From Dactylorhiza incarnata (lineage: Eukaryota > Streptophyta > Magnoliopsida > Asparagales > Orchidaceae): a DNA stretch of 64,000 nt. Of this stretch, positions 1 through 10,587 are shown in pieces (the first letter of the stretch is position 1; the number at the start of each line of letters is the position of its first letter). The stretch covers positions 1,922,001 through 1,986,000 of the forward strand of contig JAWHQI010000276.1 of assembly GCA_033032865.1 (NCBI GenBank), read 5' to 3'. The position numbers and the translations under genes were made by a program. The notes under the pieces were generated by a model that did not search any database, was not told the DNA's origin, and worked only from the letters and a program-made list of their open reading frames with translations.

Positions 1-1103
1 CAGCGGTCGACAAAATATTCAGCCCGACGAACTTCAAGCTGAGATCGACGAAATATTGTTATCTCGACTATTATTCTATATGTTGTCAGCAATATTTTGA
101 ATAAGTTCTATTTATATATTGCTGCCCTTCTTTTGTTTAAATTATCACGGCCTTGCATTAATGATATAGCCGTTGCAGAACCACAATTAATATAGCCATT
201 GCAGAATGTTAATAATATAGCTGTTGCAGAACAACTTAAATTAAAGATGGCAGTTTATCTTCTCGAGGAGTCTAGTTGATAAAAAGAGACTTTAACTCTT
301 CCCTTTTAAGATAGACAAAAGACAGACGAGAGAGAAAAGAATAGGAATTGAACATAAGAGAGAGAAGCTCTCCAGATTACACACAGACAGAGAAAGCACA
401 AAGAACAACATATTATTATTATCATCTATCTATCTTGTTTGCTAACTCTTCTCTGCAGATCATCTTCCTCCTGAGACACCTAATCCAGATCATTTGCTCA
501 GGATCCCAACTGCAGAAGAAGAAAGAAAGGAGTACTACATTCTAGAGAAGAAGCTTCCTCACCTGATCATCAAACACTAATCAAATCAGGGGGGCTCTTC
601 AACATCATCAAGGATTCACTAGAGTCTTCTTAGAAAGAGAAGAACAATATATTTTCTGTTATCCTTTAACTGTATATAGGGTTATAACTCCCTTCAAAAG
701 TTACAGCCATTGGTGGCAGGGAGCCTGGTCAAAAACTGATCAAAAGCTCACTTGGTGTGTGGACACCTGATCAAAACTCCCTTGGTGGCAGGGCACCTGA
801 TCAACAACCTGTAGTGGAATCCTACCAAGTGTGGTAGAAGAGTAGACGTACCCAGGTTTAGTGGGGAACTACTATAAAATTCTTGTGTCGTCTGTGTTAT
901 GTTTATTTTGCTATGTTGTGTGATGTGCTTCCTTATTTCATTTTATAACTCACTCTTCAATACACATATAAGTAACACTATATTAATTCCGCTATAAAAT
1001 TAAGTGAAAAACCTTTTAAAACTCTATTCACCCCCCTCTACCGTAAATCTAAGATCTAACCTCATCTTAAATTGGTATCAAAGCTGATATCAATTGACCT
1101 TCA
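1..1103 (+). repeat. RE-1 5' LTR (partial)
   Basis: It matches about 4876-6016 with small indels. It holds TCGACGAA-type motifs near its left end and an A/G-rich leader with TATTATTATT runs. It ends CTTCA directly before the PBS. A second PBS-like string, ATTGGTATCAAAG, lies about 34 bp inside the LTR and is also present in the 3' LTR. Small ORFs here, such as 348-545, are not conserved and are not called as genes. Confidence 0.88.
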
Positions 1104-1105
1104 AT

Positions 1106-1121
1106 TGGTATCAGAGGTTAG
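1106..1121 (+). other. Primer-binding site of RE-1
   Basis: TGGTATCAGAGGTTAG follows the LTR end by two bases. The core TGGTATCAGAG is complementary to the 3' end of plant initiator methionine tRNA, the usual copia primer. Confidence 0.85.
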
Positions 1122-1198
1122 TTGATTGTATACAGTCTAACACATGAATCAAAAGATCAATTAGATCTTAAATTTATTTTAGAGTTTTTATCTTTTTC

Positions 1199-2386
1199 AT
1201 GGCACAAGAAGATTTTTCAAGTATCAGAACACCTACTTGTAATTTGAATAACTTCTCTTTATGGCAAGCTAGAATTAGATTATATATGAATGCAATAGAT
1301 GAAGAAATTTATAATTCTGTCCTGACAGGACCTCCAACTTCATCAACATCAACAGATGCTCAAAAAAAGCTGAAAAGTGATGATGCCAAGGCTATGGATA
1401 TATTAGCTCAATCAATGTCAAATGACATTTTTCAAATTGTTGTTGATTGCACTTCATCAAGAGACATCTGGAACTCCCTCACAAGAAAGGTAACTGAATC
1501 TTCTTCCACCTCAAGTGATTCAGAAATAGAATCATCATTGAGTTCAAGTGAAGAAGAAGAAGAACAAAAAGTTATAGCATTCTGCATAATGGCCATAAAT
1601 GGCTCAAACCACAACCCAGATGCAGAATCTGAATCTGATGAAGATGAGGTAATTTCAAGTTTTGATTTTACTCCTAAACAATGCAAATCAGATTTTAAAA
1701 TGCTATGTACAGATTTTATAAAATCTGAGAAAGAAATCAAATCTCTCAGAAAAGAGTTAACAGAAATAAACACTTTAACCTCTGAAAATACTAAAGAAGA
1801 TTTGAAAATATCAGAAGAACAAATTATTTCTTTGAAAAATAATTCAATTAAGGCTGAAATTTTTGAACAAACTCTTAATGGAGGAAATATCAAGATAATG
1901 AATATCACAAGCACTAAAAATGCCAGATTAAATGGCAGGAAACTTGGCTTAAGATTTTCGTCTAATCTATCTAATATTCAAAAGAAAAATATTCTAACTA
2001 CATTCATAAAATTTGTCTATGCTAAAGAAAAAGAAGAAGCAGAAGACTCAGTAAAAATCACTGAAATTTTGTGTGTTCAACAAAATTCCTCGAATAGAGA
2101 TCGACGAAATCAAATGACTTCGACGAACGTAGATCGACGAAAGCCGAACACAGAGAATAAATATAACTACTCCTTAATAAGAGGTCAACGAAATCACTGT
2201 ACTTTGTCAACAAGAGATCGACGAAATCAGAGTAGTTTATCAAACATATATCTTAATGATTATCAAGAAAAATTTCAATTGGTATCAAACATATATTTTA
2301 ATGATTATAAAAGTAACTTTCAATTAGTAAAACACTTAACAGATACAAAAGACAATATAACTAACTATAAATGCTTGACCTATTAA
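1199..2386 (+). CDS. gag: Internally deleted copia gag with 11-residue repeats
   Basis: The 395-codon ORF begins 78 bp after the PBS. The N-terminus (MAQEDF... LWQARIRLYMNAI) is the copia gag start and is shared with RE-14. After DIWNSL, at about residue 100, the usual gag core is missing and the frame runs directly into a Ser/Glu-rich acidic stretch (about 100-150). A lysine-rich helical region (about 170-290) follows. At about residues 296-345 there are basic repeats of the type STxxDRRNQxx, in register at 11 residues (33 bp). No CCHC zinc knuckle remains. The protein could act as a Gag-like protein, but I infer this only from position and the N-terminus. RE-14 carries the same deletion, so it predates transposition of this copy. 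Confidence 0.75.
   Translation: MAQEDFSSIRTPTCNLNNFSLWQARIRLYMNAIDEEIYNSVLTGPPTSSTSTDAQKKLKSDDAKAMDILAQSMSNDIFQIVVDCTSSRDIWNSLTRKVTESSSTSSDSEIESSLSSSEEEEEQKVIAFCIMAINGSNHNPDAESESDEDEVISSFDFTPKQCKSDFKMLCTDFIKSEKEIKSLRKELTEINTLTSENTKEDLKISEEQIISLKNNSIKAEIFEQTLNGGNIKIMNITSTKNARLNGRKLGLRFSSNLSNIQKKNILTTFIKFVYAKEKEEAEDSVKITEILCVQQNSSNRDRRNQMTSTNVDRRKPNTENKYNYSLIRGQRNHCTLSTRDRRNQSSLSNIYLNDYQEKFQLVSNIYFNDYKSNFQLVKHLTDTKDNITNYKCLTY
2086..2225 (+). repeat. 33-bp TCGACGAA stem-loop repeats inside RE-1 gag
   Basis: Arms and loops follow an 8-7-8 plan. The first unit has TTCCTCGA (2086-2093), a 7-nt loop and TCGACGAA (2101-2108). The second unit starts 33 bp later (2119, TTCGACGA; second arm 2134-2141). 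Two further units have second arms at 2185 and 2218, again 33 bp apart, and are more decayed. The array encodes the DRRNQ-type peptide repeats. TCGACGAA is also the commonest motif of the RE-1 LTR (4687-4930). Confidence 0.8.
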
Positions 2387-3194
2387 AAATCTTTTAACTC
2401 TAATTGAAATCAAACAAAAAGTTATAAGATTCAATTGAATTTTCTATCTTAAAAACAAAGTCAGATAACTTCATGTTCTAACAGACTTTCTCAGGACCAT
2501 CAAGATTAGAGTATTCTACTCTAGTTGCATTGATCAGAAATGATCATGGCACTGAGTTTTGCATCTCTTCCGATGAGAGAATTCTGTAAGAAGGAAGGTA
2601 TCAGGCAATGTATTTTTGAGAAGATAAGAATTCCTTAGAATCCATTAACAGTTGTAGCAATTCAAAGTTATAAAAACTTTCTATCTTAAAAATTCCTTAG
2701 AATCCTTTAATAGCTGTAGCAATTCATCATATTAATAGAATCCTATTAAAACAAAATTTAGGAATCAGAAATGCTTATTTTCCCATTTACCCTTCTTCTA
2801 AGGGTCTTGATCCAGGGTTCCCTAAATCAAGACAGGGGGAGAAATTTATTAGAAGAAGAGAAATTTAAAAGAAGAAAGAAATTTAAAAGAAGAAGAGAAA
2901 ATTAAAAGAAGAAAAGAAAATTATTAGAAGAAGAGCAATTTAATTTATGATTAAATGTTTTCAAAAGAACAATTAATTTTATTATCTGTTCATCTACTTA
3001 AAGCTCTATAATATCTTTTGAAATATCTAATGCTTTGAGTTATTCTATTTTGGCATCCTAAACCAAATAGGGGGAGATTGTTGGATCAACCAGTATTGAT
3101 TTGGATTAGGATCCTTGTATGTCTTTAATTAGGATCCCTGTTTTATATATGTCTTTAATTTCAAATCTGTATCCCAACTCAAATAGGGGGAGAT
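2387..3194 (+). pseudogene. RE-1 3' internal region with integrase remnant and double polypurine tract
   Basis: A frameshifted trace of the copia integrase core is readable at 2525-2615: NDHGTEF in one frame, then CKKEGIRQ in another. This is the family's catalytic-Asp region followed by FCxxxGI. The rest of pol is gone. A purine-rich GAAGAAGA stretch occupies about 2830-2945. Two polypurine tracts (AAATAGGGGGAGAT) occur at 3065-3078 and 3181-3194. Each is followed by TGTTGGA, and the 116 bp between them resembles the LTR 5' end (GATTTGGATTAGGATCC against GATTTGAGTTAGGATCC). Confidence 0.7.
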
Positions 3195-6016
3195 TGTTGG
3201 AACCTTAGTGATATAGAAATTTCGTATTTTGAAATTGAGCGAATGTTAAAGATTTTCTCCAAAACAATATCCAATTAAGGCAAGTGTACCTTACCGTCTA
3301 TAGTATAGGATATTTAGAAATACCAAGGTCGTATTCCACGGGACACGTTGATTACTTCTACTTCGAGGAAAATCACCATTATCTTATCGAACGATTTTTT
3401 TTAGGGTTGTTTTACTTAACTAAAAAAAAAGACAAATCGCAAGCTAAATGAAAAGAATAAACATTGCATGAAAGGAAAGAAAAATTAACATTGCATAAAA
3501 GAGAAATTACTAAGGAGAGAAAAATTAACATTGCATGAAAAAGAAATTAATAAGGGGAAAGAGAACATGAAAGAGAACAAACTTAATTTTATTGAAAACC
3601 AAAACTATTACAAGCTTAAAAAGAGATTACAAAGCTAGGAAATTAAGGATACAAACTTTACTTAACTAGTGCATGAAAGAAATAAAAACTAGTGCATTAC
3701 ATTAAAAAAAGAGAACATGAAAGCTTAAGGAAAAACATGAACATGAACATAAAAATCTCACTAACATCTCTAGCAGCACCTCCCCATCTCCAAAATTCTG
3801 AACCCTGGACTCAAGGAGAGCCTCCGAATTTATAGCAAAAAATTTCAAGTTACACGCCCTTGGTCACGGGCGTGACCTAGGGCGTGTAAACATTACTGAC
3901 ATCGGATCTGACAGTGGCGTGGACTTTGCGTGACGGTGAGAGAAATTCGGACATTACACGCCCGTGTAACTTGGGTCACGGGCGTGACTTTGGACGGCTT
4001 CATTAAATGCAACATGGGCTTGAATTCGGCGCGGCGGAGCAGGGATCACGTGGGAAAGTCACGGGCGTGACATTTCGGGTCACGGGCGTGTACCTGGGCA
4101 GCTTCAATTATTGCAGCATGGGATAGAATTCGGCGAGGCAGAGCGCGTTCGTCGAACTCAGCTCAGGCTTCGTTGAACGTAGGGGCGGAGAGCGTTCGTC
4201 GAACGGAACTCCGATTTCGTCGAACGCAGGGGCAGAGATCTTTCGTCGAACGCAGCTCCAATTTCGTCGAACGCAGCGGCAGAGAACTTTCGTCGAACGC
4301 AGCTCCAATTTCGTTAAACGCAGGGCCAATTTCATCGAACGCAGATCTTTAGGTTACACGCCCTTTGTCACGGGCATGACTGAGGGCATGACTTGTGATT
4401 TTCTCCAATTTTTCCCAAAATCTGCAAAAATAAAAGTAAAACTATATTTAGAACAGAAATTATAAAAGAAGTAATTTTAAACTAAAATATAAATAATATT
4501 TGCAATTTTAAATTAAAACTAAGCTAAATACTATAATTAAAATACGCATAAATACTACTCATCACTTAGTTTTGATTTGAGTTAGGATCCATCTTTATGG
4601 TCTAAGTTTCTATCATAACACATATTGTATAAACTAGATCAAATCTCATTAAGACAGAAGACGTAGAAAAGAATATAATATAAACTGCGTTCGATGAAAG
4701 GCTAGCAGCGCTCGACGAAATATCAAGGAAGCTGCGATTGACGAAAAGCCAGCAGCGCTCGACGAAATGACTCCAAAGCTGCGTTCGACGAAAACCAAGC
4801 AGCGCTCGACGAAAATCTGCGTTCGACGAAATCCAAGCAGCACTCGACGAAAGTTCTCTTAGCGTCTCAGCGGCTCAGCGGTCAACGAAATATTCATCCC
4901 GACGAACTTCAATCTGAGATCGATGAAATATTATTAGCTCGACTAATATTCTATATGTTGTCAGCAATATTTTAAATAAGTTCTATTTATATATTGCTGC
5001 CCTTCTTTCATTTAAATTATCACTGCCTTACATTAATGATATAGCCATTGCAGAACAACAATTAATATAGCCGTTGCAGAACATTAATAATATAGTCGTT
5101 GCAGAACAGCTTAAATTAAAGATGGCAGTTTATCTTCTCGAGGAGTCTAGTTGATAAAAAGAGACTTTATCTCTTCCCTTTTAAGATAGACAAAAGACAG
5201 ACGAGAGAGAAAAGAATAGGACTTTAACATAAGAGAGAGAAGCTCTCTAGATTACACACAGATAGAGAAAGCACAAAGAAGACAGAGATAGAGAACAACA
5301 TATTATTATTATCTATCTATCTATCTTGTTTGCTAACTCTTCTCTGCAGATCATCTTCATCCTGAGACACCTAATCCAGATCATTTGCTCAGGATCCCAA
5401 CTGCAAAAGAAGAAAGAAAGGAGTACTACATTCTAGAGAAGAAGCTTCCTCACCTGATCATTAAACACTAATCAAATCAGGGGGAGCTCTTCAACATCAT
5501 CAAGGATTCACTAAAGTCTTCTTAGAAAGAGAAGAACAATATATTTTTTGTTTTCCTTTAACTTTATAAAGGGTTATAACTCCCTTCAAATGTTACAGCC
5601 ATTGGTGGCAGGGAACCTGATCAAAAACCTGTAGTTGGGTTAGAGCACCTGATCAAAAGCTCGCTTGGAGTGTGGACACCTGATCAAAACTCCCTTGGTG
5701 GCAGGGCACCTGATCAACAACCTGTAGTGGAATCCTACCAAGTGTGGTAGAAGAGTAGACGTACCCAGGTTTAGTGGCGAACTACTATAAAATTCTTTTG
5801 TCGTCTGTGTTATGTTTATTTTGCTGTGTTGTGTGCTGTGCTTCCTTATTTCATTTTATAACTCACTCTGCAATACACATATAAGTAACACTATTTTAAT
5901 TCCGCTATAAAATTAAGTGAAAAACCTTTTAAAACTCTATTCACCCCCCTCTAGAGTAAATCTAAGATCTAACCTCACCTTCAATTGGTATCAAAGTTGA
6001 TATCAATTGACCTTCA
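3195..6016 (+). repeat. RE-1 3' LTR, split by a solo Athila-like LTR
   Basis: The LTR starts TGTTGGAACCTTAG directly after the polypurine tract, is interrupted at 3209-4569, and resumes TTTTGATTTGAG to end TTGACCTTCA. Without the insertion and one TSD copy it is about 1.46 kb. The upstream half carries an array of GCG(C/T)TCGACGAAA units at about 4687-4930. The last 32 bp include an internal PBS-like string. Confidence 0.88.
3209..4564 (-). repeat. Solo LTR of the Athila-like family, TSD CTTAG
   Basis: The sequence begins TGATATAGAAATTTCG, ends ACTACTCATCA, and is flanked by CTTAG at 3204-3208 and 4565-4569. It matches the full LTRs at 32105-33405 and 48504-49840, with no internal region, so it is a product of LTR-LTR recombination. 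A minus-strand TATAAATT lies at 3827-3834. U3 holds inverted-repeat modules (CACGCCC ... GGGCGTG, for example 3853-3874) and about eight TTCGTCGAACGCAG-type units at 4141-4345. The ORF-like reading through those units on the minus strand is only the repeat read as codons. Confidence 0.95.
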
Positions 6017-6698
6017 CTATCTAAGGTCTTTATATCCATCCTTTTCAGGTAATGGATATTGGAACCTTGTAGCCCTTTAAACTTCTCAGGATATGTCTGA
6101 ATTAGATATAGGGATAGAATTCTACCCATGTTTGGTGCTTGCAAACATTCCTTAAGTCTCTGAAATATGACTGCTCCCCAGGAAGTTTTCTTCGTCAGAA
6201 TGATCCTTGTCATAATGTTAAACATGGATTGGGAGATTGTATCATGAGACCAAGGCTTCCATAGGAGTGCTTTGCCCACTATATCTGACAAAAGTTTGCC
6301 TCTTTGATTGAAGAATTTTCTTTTCGAGGAGCCAATCTGTCATCACTGCACTCAACCCATTTTAGAGCGTTCTTCTTGTCCTTGTCAGAGATATCTTCCT
6401 CCTCATCCTGACTGCATGAGGGAATGTGGAAAGCTTGTTCAATTCTTGCTGAGGAGATTTTCACTCTTTCTCCTCCTATTTTAGACCTCAAGGAGTACTT
6501 GGAAGAGGACAATTTGGCATTATTGAACCATTCGAGAACTTTAGTTCTGAGAATGACTGTCGGTTCAGAATGAATGTACTCCAGGCCTTGTGCTTCCAGG
6601 ATTTGAATCACTCCCTTTATGTCCTTTGGAGCATGGGAAAATCCAATTCTCACTATTTCATACCCCTCCATAAGATCTTTTGAACTCTTGGGTGGCAT
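6017..6698 (-). pseudogene. Envelope-like / extra ORF of Copia-C
   Basis: The ORF starts with MPPKSSKDLMEG at 6698. A frameshift near 6290-6300 moves the reading into a second frame, giving about 225 readable residues before RE-1 cuts the 3' part. The order of motifs (EWFNNA..., KISSARIEQAFHIPS, then VGKALLW... NIMTRIILTKK... LYLIQTYP) parallels the RE-13 extra ORF (ISAEPIRTTFDLPS, VGKILL... NIMGALVLKKK... VLFHSFPD). The family is the plant-transposon ORF found downstream of pol; its function is unknown and I do not assign one. At the point where RE-13 has a 94-bp intron-like insert, Copia-C reads through without one. Confidence 0.7.
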
Positions 6699-6943
6699 TT
6701 TTGCTTTAGAAGAAGGCGCTGGGACGGAATAGAATATGATTCTTCTCAGCAGCTAGGAAGGAAAGGATGTGTAGCTTTCACTAATTAACAATTGTCAATT
6801 TATTTGGATTGAATCTGTGTTTTGATTAGCCCTAATAATTAAGGTTAAGTGAACTTATTATTGTAAGGAGAACTAGGTCATTTGGGGTGGCATTTAGACA
6901 AACTGTAATGGGACAAGCCCGTCTCAGCGGAACCGCTGAGACT
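6699..6943 (-). other. Copia-C spacer between pol and extra ORF, left part
   Basis: No coding potential is seen. It holds CAGCGGAACCGCTGAGAC just before the Copia-B insertion. The spacer continues on the other side of Copia-B at 16146. The last five bases, AGACT, are the target-site duplication. Confidence 0.6.
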
Positions 6944-7669
6944 TGTAAAGAAATAGGGTGTGCCGAGACGAGAAATTCGAAAGAAAAACAAAACATAAAT
7001 AACAAAACAATCACAGAAGACACACAAATATTTCAGAGGTTCACCCCAATCCGGGCTGTCCCCTTTCCCCTTCATCTTCACGATGTTCTAATCACCAAAT
7101 CGGAATACAGCTTATAAGGATCAAAACCGATCCTACCTCACTTTACCCTCTTCAGACAAGAACAGAGGAACCGCCGCCAAGAACCACCGCGCAAAACACT
7201 ATTGCACTCCTTTTGTCTTAACCCTAAACCAGGGTTATGCACCCTTTAAATAGGGCGCCAAACCGGGCTCAAAACAACATCCGTTGAGACCGGTTCAACA
7301 ACATCTGCTGAGACGACATGTAAAACCGCTGAGACAGTTTAGCTACATCCGTTGAGAGGGCATGTATATCCGCTGAGATGATTCAGCAACATCCGCTGAG
7401 ACGGCATGTATATCCACTGAGATGATTCAGCAACATCCGCTGAGACGGCATGTATGTCCGCTGAGATGATTCAGCAACATCCGCTGAGACGACGTGATTT
7501 AAGGACCCCATTCGGCGAACGCAGGCGGAGTTCGACGAACCCTTCTCCGTTCCTCGAACACCGTTCGACGAACCCTTCTCCGTTCGTCGAACGTTGTTCG
7601 ACGAACCCTTCTACGTTCGTTGAACCCTGTTCGATGGACCCTGATCAGAAGTGTTCCCCAACTCCAACA
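6944..7669 (-). repeat. Copia-B 3' LTR
   Basis: It is 726 bp and matches the other LTR. The left part carries CCGCTGAGACGGCATGT repeats (about 7270-7490). The right part holds GTTCGACGAAC/GTTCGTCGAAC inverted repeats. The pair at 7562-7573 and 7582-7593 forms a perfect 12-bp stem around an 8-nt loop. Small ORFs through this region are the repeats read as codons. Confidence 0.92.
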
Positions 7670-7679
7670 TTCTTCCACT

Positions 7680-8849
7680 TGGTGAACATCTTCCTCCGGC
7701 GAGAGCTGCTCCTCCAACCTTCCTCTTCAACCCTACGGTCGTTGCACACCACTGAAATTTGGCAACAGGAACCGCCTTGGTAAGAAAATCAGAGCTGTTC
7801 TCCATCGTGTCCACCTTCTCCTGTTGAACTACCTTCTTCTCCACCCTCTCCCAGATGAAATGATACTGGATGTCAATGTGTTTGGTTCGTGCGTGAAAGG
7901 CTGGATTCTTGGCTAGCTGAATAGCCCCTTGGCTGTCTCACCACAGCTTCACGGGCCCCTACTCAAACCCGAGCTCCAAACTTAGCCTCCTCAGCCATAT
8001 GGCCTCCTTGCTTGCATGAGTAAGAGCCATGTACTCCGCCTCCATCGACGATAGTGCCACCACGCATTGCCTCCGACTCAACCAACATATTGCACCTCCA
8101 AACAGTATGAACACGTACCCACTGGTGGATCTCCTGCTATCCAGATCACCTCCCCAATCTGAGTCCACGCGCCCAACCACGTCCAGGACTCCTCCTTCAC
8201 CAGCTCCTTCAAAATATAGGGAGTAATTTAAAGTTCCTCGGAGATACCTGAACACACGCTTCACAGCGTTCCAGTGTTCCTTTCCTGGTGTAGCCATATA
8301 CCGGCTCAACGCTCCCACTGCTTGAGCAATGTCAGGGCAAGTGCAGACCATGGCGTACATCAAGCTTCCCACAGCACTAGCATAAGGGACCTTCGTCATG
8401 TCCTCGACCTCATCATGTGTCTTCGGGATCAACTCTGCAGATAACAGGCACCCAACTGGCATTGGTGCTCCCACTGGCTTGCAGTTTGTCATATTGAACT
8501 TCTTCAACATCTCCTCGACGTACCTCTGCTGCCCCAACCAAATCTTCTTCTTGTTTCGATCCCTGGAAATCTGCATTCCCAAGATGACACTTGCTAGCCC
8601 CAAATCCTTCATCTCGAATTTCGCTGAGAGCAGCTTCTTCACTTGTTGGATCATCCTGACACTATTCCCCACCAGTAGCATATCATCTACATAAAGTGTC
8701 AGGAAGATGAACTACTCTCCCTTTCTCTGGATGTACACATAGTGGTCCGAATTCGATCTTTCAAAACTTAACTCCAGCATGTAGGTGTCAAATTTCTGGT
8801 ACCACATCCTCGGAGATTGTTTTAGTCCATACAGGTCCTGGGATCGTAA
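7680..8849 (-). pseudogene. pol: Copia-B RT C-terminal half and RNase H
   Basis: Reading starts inside RT at LYGLKQSPRMWYQKF, a few bases from the PBS, and continues through the catalytic motif LYVDDM, the SLMYAM...CPDIA region and RNase H (DSDWGGD, SSMEAEYMAL, ARTKHIDI). In-frame stops occur at 8712-8714 and in the C-terminal part near 7960 and 7935. Gag, protease, integrase and the RT fingers are absent. The breakpoint lies between the PBS and the RT palm. YVDD is intact, but the protein could not be a working polymerase. Confidence 0.9.
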
Positions 8850-8865
8850 CCTAGCTCTGATACCA
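8850..8865 (-). other. Primer-binding site of Copia-B
   Basis: On the minus strand TGGTATCAGAGCTAGG follows the LTR end (CTTTACA) after two bases. It is an initiator-tRNA-Met-type PBS and fixes the 5' LTR boundary at 8868. Confidence 0.85.
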
Positions 8866-9300
8866 AATGTAAAGAAATAGGGTGTGCCGAGACGAGAAAT
8901 TTGAAGAAAAACAAAACACAAAGAACAAAACAATCACAGAAGACACACAGATATTTCAGAGGTTCACCCCAATCCGGGCTACGTCCCCTTTCCCCTTCCT
9001 CTTCACGATGTTCTAATCACCAAATCGAAATACAGCTTAAAAGGTTACAAGGATCAAAACCGATCCTACCTCACTTAACCCTCTTCAGAAAAGAACAGAG
9101 GAACCGCCGCCAAGAACCAGCGCGCAAAACACTGTTGCACTCTTTTTGGCTTAACACTAAACCAAGGTTACGCACCCTTTAAATAGGGCGCCAAACCGGG
9201 CTCGGAACAACATCCGCTGAGACCGGTTCAACAACATCCGCTGAGACGGCATGTAAAACCGCTGAGACAGTACAGCTACATCCGCTGAGATGGCATGCAT

Positions 9301-10498
9301 TGTTGAAATTATTGAAGTGGAGTGGAACGTGGCCGGCGGTCTGAATATTGGAGACCGCAGAGACCGCGCGGTCTGCGCTGGTACTCTGCCGGTCTGGCTC
9401 TGCCGGTCTCGTTCTGGCGGTCTGCTTTTTGGCCGGTCTGTTCCTGTTTGTTGCGGTCTCTTCTCGGGTTGTTCTGCTTGGTTTGTCTATCCTCTTTGTA
9501 GAAGACCGGGCGGTCTGTTCTTGGGTGACCGCTGTGACCGGGCGGTTTATGCTGGGTGATCTGGCGACTTATCTGGAGTCGGCCAGATGTTCCTTGTTTG
9601 CTCTAGGCGATCTAAGGGAGGAGTGTTCTTATGTCCGCGCGACTTGTTTGCTGTCTTTTGTTTGCGCGGCTTGTGCGCGGTTTGCTATTGATCTGATGTC
9701 TTGCACAGAATGGCGTTCAAGTGGTGTGGTCGCGCTGTCTGATCTGTGAGACCGCTGACGATCTGACGGGTGGTGACTGTACCTCTCTAGCGGCGGTGAC
9801 GATATCCGTCTTCTCGCCTATAAATAGGGGTGCGTGGCCCCTCATTCATAACGAGAACTGTAAGAACTAGAGCCTGGGTTGTTTTGTGCGGTCTCAACTT
9901 TGAGGTCGGGCGGTCTCGGAAGCGAGTTGACTGTTTATTGTGTTTACAGGTTTGCAGGTTTGCGGTCAGCAGGTTGCCATCTCCTTCATTGGTGATTTCC
10001 CAATGGCTTGAATAAACAGTTCGGCAGCGGTCTGTCTGTGAACTGGTATATGTTGTTCTTGTGCTGTTCGCAGCAAGCTCAGCGATCAGGCGACCTTCGG
10101 CGGTTAGGCGGTCTGAGTTGCGGTCTGGCGACAGCTTTTGTTCTTCGTTCAATTCAATAAGGTCCAGCTCGTGCGGTCTGAGGTGGCGGTCTTGCAGTGC
10201 AGGCATCCTGTCTGTTTTCTGTTCGTGCGGTCTCAGGTCAAGCCGGGCGATCTCTGGAGTTCAACGGTCTGTGCGGTCTCTGCTTGTCAAGCCGCCAGTT
10301 TTTTTTTGGTGTGTTTTTTTCTTCTCCTTCGTGATTCTTATGAATCATGTCTCGCCATGTATACCTCGCACTGTAAATGAAGTTTTGTGATTCAATAAAG
10401 TCTATTGTGTTGCTGTGTGGCATTGTGGTTGTTTTCCTATAACTCAGTTGATGCAACTCCTGCTTACCTCTAAACGATTCAAATAAAAAATTTTAACA
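9301..10498 (+). repeat. Copia-A 5' LTR
   Basis: It starts TGTTGAAATTATTG and ends TTTTAACA. It contains many GCGGTCT/AGACCGC words, including the 14-bp palindrome AGACCGCGCGGTCT at 9361-9374. Long ORFs at 9290-9749 and 10061-10390 are non-conserved LTR readings. Confidence 0.95.
9819..9827 (+). promoter_or_regulatory. TATA box in Copia-A 5' LTR
   Basis: TATAAATAG is repeated at the equivalent place in the 3' LTR (15159-15167). AATAAA at 10394-10399 is a candidate poly(A) signal downstream in the same LTR. Confidence 0.7.
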
Positions 10499-10516
10499 TG
10501 GTATCAGAGATAGGTT
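10499..10516 (+). other. Primer-binding site of Copia-A
   Basis: TGGTATCAGAGATAGGTT abuts the LTR end and is complementary to the initiator methionine tRNA 3' end. Confidence 0.92.
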
Positions 10517-10587
10517 CTTGGAGTGGATAAGCAGTGATCAACTTGAGTTGCCATCGTCTTTGTGAAGAAGAGACCACGTAGTTTTCC

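Larger units (their letters stand above)
1..6016 (+). mobile_element. RE-1: gag-only Ty1/copia-type LTR element, 5' end outside window
   Basis: The element has a partial 5' LTR (1-1103), a tRNA-iMet-type PBS, one gag ORF, a ruined integrase remnant, a polypurine tract and a 3' LTR (3195-6016). The two LTRs align from window base 1 with about base 4876, so roughly 350 bp of the 5' LTR lies to the left. No protease, RT or RNase H is readable, so this copy is non-autonomous. It sits in the envelope-like ORF of Copia-C; the right flank begins CTATC and the matching left TSD is out of view. RE-14 at 58.7-61.2 kb is a second member of the family, with the same LTR start TGTTGGAACCTTAG. Confidence 0.88.

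Noticed and set aside
4108..4335. ORF on the minus strand with repeated RSTK/CVRRNWS phrases (also at 27609-28004, 44049-44380, 49379-49741)
   Set aside because: It is the TTCGTCGAACGCAG array of the Athila-like LTR read as codons. All frames give repetitive peptides, and there is no start context or conservation beyond the DNA repeat.
9290..10390. Long ORFs in the Copia-A LTR (9290-9749, 10061-10390; also 14657-15725)
   Set aside because: They arise from the GC-rich GCGGTCT repeats. They occur in both LTRs but differ by indels that break the frame, and they match no protein family.
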